64,000 nucleotides of DNA, from positions 167,067 to 231,066 of the forward strand of contig CAYXTR010000003.1 in NCBI GenBank assembly GCA_964468185.1, given 5' to 3'. Numbering within the stretch: the first letter of the stretch is position 1; each line of letters opens with the position of its first letter. The DNA comes from JANQFV01 sp964468185. Lineage in GTDB: Bacteria; Planctomycetota; Phycisphaerae; UBA1845; Fen-1342. This document shows positions 53,230 to 60,352 of the stretch, piece after piece. A program made the translations under genes and the position numbers. The notes beneath the pieces are model-generated. The model was not told where the DNA came from and did no database searches. It was given only the letters and a program-made list of their open reading frames with translations.

Positions 53230-54654
53230 ATGCTCACACGTCAGAACGCCGCGCGACTGGCGGCAACAGGTCTTGCACTCGCACTCTCGGCTTCTACGCT
53301 CGCGCAGGATTGGCACAACGCCGGCGGCAATCGCGGCCGCAACGCCCAGTCACCCGCCATCGGTCCGGACACCGCCACATCAATCTGGTCCGGCGCCCCC
53401 ACATCGCTGATCGCGTGGCAACCGGTCATCGAAGGCGACCGCGTCTTCATGGTCCGCCAGTCCGGCTGGCCCAGCCAGGAACCAAACAAGTCGCCCGTCG
53501 TCGCGCTCGACCTCAACTCCGGCGAGGAGCTCTGGGTAACGCATATCCCCTTCGAAACCGGCGATTGGACCACCTGGGTCGGCGGGGTCTACAACGGCAT
53601 CGTCTATGCCGGCCGCTCCGGCAACGGCGCCTCCGTCTGGGCCCCACTCTACGCCCTCGACGCCGCCACCGGCGACATCCTGTGGATATCCGAGGATGAG
53701 ATCTCCGCCGGCGCCTACGACGGTGTGGTCTTCGCACCCAACGGCGACCCGATCGTTGGCAGCTTCCACGACCTGTGGCGCATCAGTGCGGCCGACGGCA
53801 CGACCGTCTGGCACAGCCCACGCACCGGCTCGGTCAGTGGCACCTGCGGGGCCGCAGCCACCGAGGAAGCCGTCTACGTCGCCGACGCCGCCGCTGGGGG
53901 CAACACGATCGTCCGCTTCGACATGGCAACCGGCTTCGAAGACTACGAGAGTGAGCTCATGTCGGGCTTCACCATCCAGAACACCCCAATGGTCGGCCCC
54001 GACGGCACCATCTACCTCTCACGCACGCAGAACAACCCGTCCGTCGATTACTTCTACGCCCTGGAGGATGACGGTACCCAGATCACCATCAAGTGGTTCG
54101 TCCCTGCGGCCTGGACTACCACTTCCGAGTTCGGCGTCGCCCCCGATGGCGGCGTACTCATGATGGCACCCGGCTACGAGCTCGTGAAGCTCAACCCCGA
54201 TACCGGCGACATTGAGAAGACGTCCGGTCCGCTCTCCGGCTTCAGCAAACCCCGCATGGTCGTCGACGCCTGGGGCCGCGTCTATCTATCCAACGGCGCG
54301 TTTGGCACCGGCCGTCTCTACGCCTTCGACGACCAGCTCAACGAGATGTGGTCCACGGCCGTCACCAACGTCAACATCGGCGGTCCCGCCATGGGACACA
54401 ACGGCGTCCTGGTGATCTGCGGCGTCGGCACCGACGTGCGCGCCTATTACACATCACACGACGTACCCGGCGACATGGACTGCGACGGCGACGTCGACTT
54501 CGACGACATCGATCCCTTCGTCCTGGCACTTAGTGGCGAAGCGGCGTACTACGCCCAGTTTCCCGAGTGCAACTGGCTCAACGGCGACATTGACGACAAC
54601 GGCGCCGTCGACTTCGACGACATCAACCCATTCGTGAGCCTTATCGGCGGATAA
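53230..54654 (+). CDS. Secreted PQQ-like beta-propeller with dockerin tag
   Basis: 474 aa from the ATG at 53230 with AGGAGG upstream. Signal peptide to ALSASTLAQ (about 25). The propeller repeats are of the PQQ/WD40-like type: SPVVALDLNSGEELWVTHIP, APLYALDAATGDILWISED, DLWRISAADGTTVWHSP, YELVKLNPDTGDIEKTSG and GRLYAFDDQLNEMWSTA. No quinoprotein active-site residues were recognised, so a binding or scaffolding role is more likely than dehydrogenase. Last 64 residues: dockerin-like pair (GDMDCDGDVDFDDIDPFVLALSG...). Confidence 0.8.
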   Translation: MLTRQNAARLAATGLALALSASTLAQDWHNAGGNRGRNAQSPAIGPDTATSIWSGAPTSLIAWQPVIEGDRVFMVRQSGWPSQEPNKSPVVALDLNSGEELWVTHIPFETGDWTTWVGGVYNGIVYAGRSGNGASVWAPLYALDAATGDILWISEDEISAGAYDGVVFAPNGDPIVGSFHDLWRISAADGTTVWHSPRTGSVSGTCGAAATEEAVYVADAAAGGNTIVRFDMATGFEDYESELMSGFTIQNTPMVGPDGTIYLSRTQNNPSVDYFYALEDDGTQITIKWFVPAAWTTTSEFGVAPDGGVLMMAPGYELVKLNPDTGDIEKTSGPLSGFSKPRMVVDAWGRVYLSNGAFGTGRLYAFDDQLNEMWSTAVTNVNIGGPAMGHNGVLVICGVGTDVRAYYTSHDVPGDMDCDGDVDFDDIDPFVLALSGEAAYYAQFPECNWLNGDIDDNGAVDFDDINPFVSLIGG

Positions 54655-54665
54655 CACGACAGCAA

Positions 54666-54697
54666 GCTCCCCGCTCCGTGGAATCGGGGCGGGGAGC
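54666..54697 (+). terminator. Strong hairpin between two propeller genes
   Basis: A stem of 9 bp plus 4 inner pairs (54666-54678 with 54685-54697) and a 6-nt loop. No T-tract follows, so it may be a partial terminator or an mRNA-stabilising structure. Confidence 0.4.
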
Positions 54698-54726
54698 GCT
54701 CGTCAGATCGCCAGGAGGGAAGCAAC

Positions 54727-56445
54727 ATGCAAATCAGCAGCTCGACGAGCTTGGTGCTCGCGATCGTGCTCTCCAGTACCGCTGGCAGCGTCGCACAGGA
54801 CCGCCTCTACTTCACCGAATACAAGTACAACGATCCAACCCTGCAATCAATGAACCTCGACGGCACGGATGTGCAGGACCTCTTCCTGCCACAGTACCCG
54901 TTCCCGCCCGGCGACTGGCTGCCGCTCGGCCTCGCCGTCGACGATGTCAACAATCAGATCTACTGGATGCACGGCTCCACCCCCGGCCGCATCGGTCGGG
55001 CCCATCTCGATGGCAGCGGTCAGACACACGTGGTGACCGGCCTCAAGATCCCCCGCGGAGTGGCTCTCGACCTCACCGCGGGCAAGCTGTACTGGGCGGA
55101 GTCACCACCCGAGGGCAACGCCAAAGGCTGGATCCGCCGGGCAAACCTCGACGGCTCCAATATCGAGCTGGTTTACGCCGTCGACCCGTACGATCCGATT
55201 GCATCCAAGGTCGGTCGCCCGACGGTCGATGCCGTCAACGGCTACGTCTACTTCGGCGTCAACGGCGCCATCGTGCGCGTCAATCTCGACGGCCCGCCGT
55301 TCAACCCCCAGACCATCGTCACGGGCGGTAGCACGATCACTCGGATCGCACTCGACACCGCCAACAATTGCCTCTACTGGATCGACTCGGACACCATCAC
55401 CGACTGCATCATCCGCTGCAGCCTGGACAACAGCAACTTCCTCGTCCTCAACGACCTGACCCCCGACTATGGCGGCTCCGCGGGTCTGATCGATTTGGCC
55501 ATCGACCTCGTCGGCCAGCGACTGTACTGGGGCGACGAAATCCGCACCGACGGCACCAAGACCATCGAGCGCATGAAGCTCGACGGCAGCGACCAGGAAC
55601 TGATCTACACGAGCCCGTCCGGGTGGTCCGTCAGCGGCCTCACCCTCAGCACCAACCAGCCGCAAGCCATGCTCGACTGCAACGACAACGGCGTCCGCGA
55701 CTACGACGATATCGCCGATGGCACCAGCGCCGATTGCAACAATAATGGCATCCCCGACGAATGCGAGGTCGACCCGTGCGTGACACCAACCTACCTGCTC
55801 AACCAGAGCAGTGACCTCAGCTCACCCGGCAAGCAACTCGGCGGCGAGCCGGAAAATCAAAGCTGGATCGTCTTTCAGCCCTTTGACGTACCCGCCGGTG
55901 GATGGGACGTCGGGCTAATCGAGCTCAACGGCGTCACGTGGAATTACAACGCCGCCGGCTTCACAGCGACCATCTTCCCGGACCGTGGCGACAACTACCC
56001 GGATGAATCCCTACCCCTCGCCAGTGGCAACGGCGTCTTTCGCTTCGACACCGTGTGGGAGAGTGTCCCAATCAGCGTCCACCTCGAAGAAGGCCGCCAT
56101 TGGGCACGTCTCACCGCCAATGCGGACAACGTCTACCTGGCGACGGTCAGCCTCGTGTCCACCGGCCTGCCGTCCATGTCGCGTTCCGGCCTCGGCAACG
56201 ACTTCCCCGGTGGTTCGCCCATTGCTTTGCGAATTCTCCCGGCCGACGACGGTCTGCGGGGCGACCTGGACTGCGACGGCGACGTGGACTTCGACGACAT
56301 CAGCCCCTTCGTGCTCGCCCTCGGCGGTGAGGCGGGGTACTTGGCCGCCTATCCCGATTGCGAATGGCTGCACGCCGACTGCAACGAGGACGGCACCGTC
56401 GACTTCGACGACATAGGCCCCTTTATCGCCCTGATTGGCGGCTGA
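54727..56445 (+). CDS. Secreted YWTD-type beta-propeller with dockerin tag
   Basis: 572 aa with AGGAGGGAA upstream. Signal peptide to GSVAQ (about 23). LDL-receptor YWTD-like repeats span about 25-310: NQIYWMHGSTPGRIGRAHLDGSGQ, GKLYWAESPPEGNAKGWIRRANLDGSN, NCLYWIDSDTITDCIIRCSLDNSN, QRLYWGDEIRTDGTKTIERMKLDGSD. A short Ca-binding stretch follows (DCNDNGVRDYDDIADGTSADCNNNGIPDECE), then a second beta domain (about 350-505) and the dockerin-like pair at the end. Likely a surface adhesion or binding protein. A strong terminator follows. Confidence 0.8.
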   Translation: MQISSSTSLVLAIVLSSTAGSVAQDRLYFTEYKYNDPTLQSMNLDGTDVQDLFLPQYPFPPGDWLPLGLAVDDVNNQIYWMHGSTPGRIGRAHLDGSGQTHVVTGLKIPRGVALDLTAGKLYWAESPPEGNAKGWIRRANLDGSNIELVYAVDPYDPIASKVGRPTVDAVNGYVYFGVNGAIVRVNLDGPPFNPQTIVTGGSTITRIALDTANNCLYWIDSDTITDCIIRCSLDNSNFLVLNDLTPDYGGSAGLIDLAIDLVGQRLYWGDEIRTDGTKTIERMKLDGSDQELIYTSPSGWSVSGLTLSTNQPQAMLDCNDNGVRDYDDIADGTSADCNNNGIPDECEVDPCVTPTYLLNQSSDLSSPGKQLGGEPENQSWIVFQPFDVPAGGWDVGLIELNGVTWNYNAAGFTATIFPDRGDNYPDESLPLASGNGVFRFDTVWESVPISVHLEEGRHWARLTANADNVYLATVSLVSTGLPSMSRSGLGNDFPGGSPIALRILPADDGLRGDLDCDGDVDFDDISPFVLALGGEAGYLAAYPDCEWLHADCNEDGTVDFDDIGPFIALIGG

Positions 56446-56466
56446 GCCTGCGCGGATTGAACGATC

Positions 56467-56510
56467 CGGGTGCCCGCAACTCCCTTCCGGGCACCCGTTT
56501 CACTTCTTCC
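56467..56510 (+). terminator. Rho-independent terminator ending the dockerin-gene cluster
   Basis: A perfect 10-bp stem (56467-56476 with 56488-56497) with an 11-nt loop, followed by TTTCACTTCTTCC. Confidence 0.75.
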
Positions 56511-56676
56511 AATCACACCCGCGGCCCGCAGAACACGTCAAACGAAATCTCGCCGCGAATGAGGGTTGTGCTCCGCCGCCCGCCAGCAAATAATTGGGTG
56601 CAATTGACCAATAAGCCCCTCCGGGGTCACGGCGCGTGACGGCCCGGCGAGCACGCCGCACGCGAGGAGCACCTGC

Positions 56677-57414
56677 TTGGACCGACCCGTTCTCGAACTA
56701 CTCGACCTGGCTCAGGGTCCTGTGTTCCGCGCCGCCTTTGCGCTGCTCGTGCTCGGCGTCCTGCGCAACCTGATCCTCGCCGCGTCGGACATAATCGCAG
56801 CTTACGTCTCCGTGTCGGACAAACGCGAGTTTCGGCAGAAGCTGCGCTGGCGCCTGCTGTGGGGCATCGCCCCCAGCGTCGTCCTCCAGCAGCACCGCCC
56901 CACCACCCGCGGCATGTTCGCATACCATCTCACGCTCTGCTGCCTTTCGCTCATTATGCGCATCGGCGCCATCCTCGTCCCCGCATTCATGGTCGCACAC
57001 GTCTATCTGTGGGAGCGCGGCCTCGGCATCTCCTGGCCGGCCTTGCCCGGCGACATCGCCGACGCGCTCGCCGTGATTACTATCATCGCGGGCAGCCTGC
57101 TGTTCCTCGGTCGTCTGTACTCGCCCACACTGCGCAACATCGAGCCGGTCTGGAGCTTCTTCAAGCCACTCATTCTCATTCTCCCGTTTGCATCCGGCTT
57201 CCTGGCAATGCATCCGCTGATGAGCCCCTTCAACTACCACTTCGTCATGCTGATCCACGTGCTCAGCGCATGTGCCGTCTTCGTGCTGATTCCGTTCGGC
57301 CGCCTGATGTCGTGCATGCATGTACGCGTAACCGATCTGATCCCTGAAGCCGACTGGCGTACCCCCACCACCGCTTCGCAATCCGCCTCGGCGAGCCTAC
57401 CGAGTGTAACCTGA
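56677..57414 (+). CDS. NarI/DsrM/HmcE-like cytochrome b membrane subunit
   Basis: 245 aa from a TTG at 56677 with GAGGAG 7 nt upstream. About five membrane helices. His residues in or near helices (AYHLTLCC, MVAHVYLW, FNYHFVMLIHVLS, MSCMHV) fit di-haem b coordination, and the last two helices resemble the NarI pattern. It would exchange electrons with quinone. Its stop overlaps the next ATG (TGATG). It is the first gene of a four-gene redox operon. Confidence 0.7.
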   Translation: MDRPVLELLDLAQGPVFRAAFALLVLGVLRNLILAASDIIAAYVSVSDKREFRQKLRWRLLWGIAPSVVLQQHRPTTRGMFAYHLTLCCLSLIMRIGAILVPAFMVAHVYLWERGLGISWPALPGDIADALAVITIIAGSLLFLGRLYSPTLRNIEPVWSFFKPLILILPFASGFLAMHPLMSPFNYHFVMLIHVLSACAVFVLIPFGRLMSCMHVRVTDLIPEADWRTPTTASQSASASLPSVT

Positions 57415-58256
57415 TGCAGCCGTACTCCATTTCAAAAGAAGATCATAAACACTTCGCGATTCTCACCGACACCACGCTTTGCACCGGCTGCGAAACCTGT
57501 GTGCATGCGTGCAAGCGGGAATACGGCCTGGGTCGCGATCGCGCTTGGCGCTGGAAACGGCAGATCGATTCGCTGTCGTCGTCGCGCTTCACCACCATCA
57601 TCCGCAAGCCCGGCAACAAATTCGTCCGCCAGCAGTGCCGCCACTGCCTCGAGCCAGCCTGCGTCTCGGCCTGCATCGTCGCTGCACTCCGCAAGGAGGA
57701 TACCGGCGCCGTCACCTACGACTCCGACCGCTGCATGGGCTGCCGCTACTGCATGATGGCCTGCCCCTACGGCATCCCACGCTACTCATGGCAGGACACG
57801 GTCCCACTCGTGCGCAAGTGCATCCTCTGCCACGAGCGCATCCAGGACGGTCGGCAACCCGCGTGCACCGAAAGCTGCCCCTACGGCGCAACCATCTTCG
57901 GCACCCGCGCCGAGATGATCCAGGTCGCCAACGAGCGACTCACCCAGCACCCGGAACGTTATCACACCGATGAGGGCGACACCCGGCCCCGACTCTACGG
58001 CCATTCCGAAGTCGGCGGCGTCTCCGTCCTCTACATCTCCGACATCAGCCTCGACTTCCTCGGTTGGCGACCCAACCTCGGCGAGAAACCCCTGCCCGCA
58101 CTGACCTGGAGCGCGCTCTCCAAGGTCCCGCCCACCGTGCTCGGCGTCGCCGCCGGTATGAGCGCCATCTACTGGGTCATCGGCCGCCGCATGCGGCTCC
58201 AGGCCGAACGCCAGGCCGCCACCGAAACGGGATCTGACATGGGAGCCGAAAGCTGA
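57414..58256 (+). CDS. 4Fe-4S ferredoxin-type electron transfer subunit (HybA/HmcB/DsrO-like)
   Basis: 280 aa. Four Cys clusters: CTGCETCVHAC (C23, C26, C29, C33), CRHCLEPACVSAC, CMGCRYCMMAC with CPYGIPRY, and CILCHERIQDGRQPACTESC. This is the four-cluster fold of complex iron-sulfur enzymes. A C-terminal membrane helix (about 240-260, VLGVAAGMSAIYWVIG) anchors it. There is no Tat signal at the N-terminus, so it may face the cytoplasm, or be co-exported, unlike HybA. It lies between the cytochrome b-like and NrfD-like subunits. Confidence 0.87.
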   Translation: MQPYSISKEDHKHFAILTDTTLCTGCETCVHACKREYGLGRDRAWRWKRQIDSLSSSRFTTIIRKPGNKFVRQQCRHCLEPACVSACIVAALRKEDTGAVTYDSDRCMGCRYCMMACPYGIPRYSWQDTVPLVRKCILCHERIQDGRQPACTESCPYGATIFGTRAEMIQVANERLTQHPERYHTDEGDTRPRLYGHSEVGGVSVLYISDISLDFLGWRPNLGEKPLPALTWSALSKVPPTVLGVAAGMSAIYWVIGRRMRLQAERQAATETGSDMGAES

Positions 58257-58257
58257 C

Positions 58258-60330
58258 ATGACCAGCACCCCGACCAAGCCACGCCACCTCGAAACCGTCA
58301 AGACCCTGCTCTGGGCCGTCATGGGCGTCTGGGCCGTCGTCACCGTGGCGCGCTTCGTACACGGCATCGGCGCCACCAGCGGTCTCAACGACGTCGCCCC
58401 CTGGGGCTTCTGGATCGCCTTCGACGTCATGGCCGGCGTCGCACTCGCCGCCGGCGGCTTCGTCGTCGCGGCACTGGTCTACATCTTCGGCATCGAGCGC
58501 TACCACCACTTCGCTCGGCCGGCGATCCTCACCGCCCTCCTCGGCTACATCGCCGTCGCGGTCGGCCTGCTCTACGATCTCGGCATCCCCTGGCACATCT
58601 GGCACCCCATGGTCATGCCGCAGCACCATTCCGTGCTGTTCGAAGTCGCCATGTGCGTGATGTGCTACCTGACCGTCCTCGCCCTCGAATTCAGCCCCGC
58701 CGTCCTGGAACACCCGCTATTCCACCGCCCCCTGTTTCAGCGCATCCTGGGCATCGTCAAGCGTCTGACAATCCCGCTGGTCATCGCCGGCATCGTGCTT
58801 TCGACACTGCACCAGTCCTCACTCGGCTCCCTCTTCCTCATCCAGCCCTTCCGCGTCCATCCACTCTGGTACAGCCCGATTCTGTACGTGCTCTTCTTCG
58901 TCTCCGCCGTCGGACTCGGCCTGATGATGGTCACCCTCGAAGCACTCGTCTCCGCGTGGCTGTTCGGACACAAGGTCGATACCGAAGCGCTCGCCGGCTT
59001 CGGCCGCCTCGCGTCGTTCGTGCTCATCATCTACGTGCTTATTCGTGTCGGCGATCTGTGGGATCGCGGCATCCTCCCGGCCCGCCTCGACGGCTCGTGG
59101 CAAGCGGGACTCTTCATAACTGAACTGGCCGTCAGCGCCATCATCCCAGCCGTACTCCTCGCGTTCAATCGCGTACGCCATAGCATTCCCGGCCTGGCCA
59201 CCGCGTCAATCATGACCGTCTTCGGCATCATCGGCTATCGCTTCAATATCTGCATCATCGCATTCGACCGCCCCGAATCGATGGGCTACTGGCCCACCTG
59301 GACCGAGGTCGCCATCAGTGCCGGCATCGTGTCTGGCGCTATCCTGGTCTTCATCTTCTTCAACGAAAACCTGCGCATCGTCGACCACAGCCACCACCAG
59401 CCACCACCAGAGCCCCCACCATCCGGTAACCCGGGCAAGCCGGACCTGATCGAACCCGAGACAATCCCATCACACCCCTTTACGCCCTCGCTGCGCCGAC
59501 ACTCGCTGGCCTTTGTCATTGCCGCCGGCCTGGCGATCGGGCTACTCCCGCGGGCTGCCATTTTCGGACCCAGTCCGGAACCCACGCCCGTACGTCTCGC
59601 CCGCAACGTCGAAGCACTCGCCGTCGACGCACCCGACCCACTCAAACGCGTCTTCTACGTCTCCAGCTTCGCCGCCAACGTCCCCCCCACCGTCCAGCAG
59701 AAACCCGTCACCGTCACGCTGATCGACGGCAATCGCGACTGGCGCTTCGTCCCCTTCACCCACGACGAACACGCCGAGACCTTGGGTGGCCGCGAATCGT
59801 GCCGCATCTGCCATCATCAGAACATGACGTTTGATGCCCATACCGCCTGCTACCAATGCCATCGCGACATGTACGAAACCACCGACACCTTCGATCACAT
59901 CCTCCACATCTACCGCCTCAACGGCAACGAATCATGCCAGGTCTGCCACCACGACAATGACCTGCCCAAATCACGCGCAACCGCCCTCGCCTGCTGGGAA
60001 TGCCACGGCGACATGCTCGTCGAAGGCTCCATCATCCCCGAGCCCGAGCACGGCCTCGTCGGCTTCGCCCCCGGGTACATGGAAGCCATGCACGGACTGT
60101 GCATCGGCTGCCATGAAAAGCTGGCCTTCGCGCGGCCCGAAGTCTACGGCCCCGAGTTCGATCGTTGCGACGTTTGCCACCGCGAGTTCGAGGACCGCGA
60201 CCATCGTCGCATGGCCCCCTACGTCCCCATGCCCCCAGGCCACGTGCAACAAGCCCTCTGGCCGGCAGCGAGCCGCACGCAACTCGACCTGCTCGAGCTG
60301 CTGAAGCAACGCGCTCCAGACCAACCATGA
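58258..60330 (+). CDS. NrfD/HybB-like membrane subunit fused to a hexahaem cytochrome domain
   Basis: 690 aa. Residues about 15-375 hold about nine or ten helices of the NrfD/HybB/HmcC family (FVHGIGATSGLNDVAPWGFWIAFDVMAGVALAAGGF; GIERYHHFARPAILTALLGYIAV; GIPWHIWHPMVMPQHHSVLFEVAMCVMCYLTVL). After a Pro-rich linker and one more helix (about 420-438), a periplasmic domain carries six CxxCH sites from residue 515 (CRICH, CYQCH, CQVCH, CWECH, CIGCH, CDVCH). In Hmc-type complexes these parts are separate proteins. It lies 1 nt after the FeS gene. Confidence 0.88.
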   Translation: MTSTPTKPRHLETVKTLLWAVMGVWAVVTVARFVHGIGATSGLNDVAPWGFWIAFDVMAGVALAAGGFVVAALVYIFGIERYHHFARPAILTALLGYIAVAVGLLYDLGIPWHIWHPMVMPQHHSVLFEVAMCVMCYLTVLALEFSPAVLEHPLFHRPLFQRILGIVKRLTIPLVIAGIVLSTLHQSSLGSLFLIQPFRVHPLWYSPILYVLFFVSAVGLGLMMVTLEALVSAWLFGHKVDTEALAGFGRLASFVLIIYVLIRVGDLWDRGILPARLDGSWQAGLFITELAVSAIIPAVLLAFNRVRHSIPGLATASIMTVFGIIGYRFNICIIAFDRPESMGYWPTWTEVAISAGIVSGAILVFIFFNENLRIVDHSHHQPPPEPPPSGNPGKPDLIEPETIPSHPFTPSLRRHSLAFVIAAGLAIGLLPRAAIFGPSPEPTPVRLARNVEALAVDAPDPLKRVFYVSSFAANVPPTVQQKPVTVTLIDGNRDWRFVPFTHDEHAETLGGRESCRICHHQNMTFDAHTACYQCHRDMYETTDTFDHILHIYRLNGNESCQVCHHDNDLPKSRATALACWECHGDMLVEGSIIPEPEHGLVGFAPGYMEAMHGLCIGCHEKLAFARPEVYGPEFDRCDVCHREFEDRDHRRMAPYVPMPPGHVQQALWPAASRTQLDLLELLKQRAPDQP

Positions 60331-60352
60331 CGGACGCCGTACTGAGAATCTC

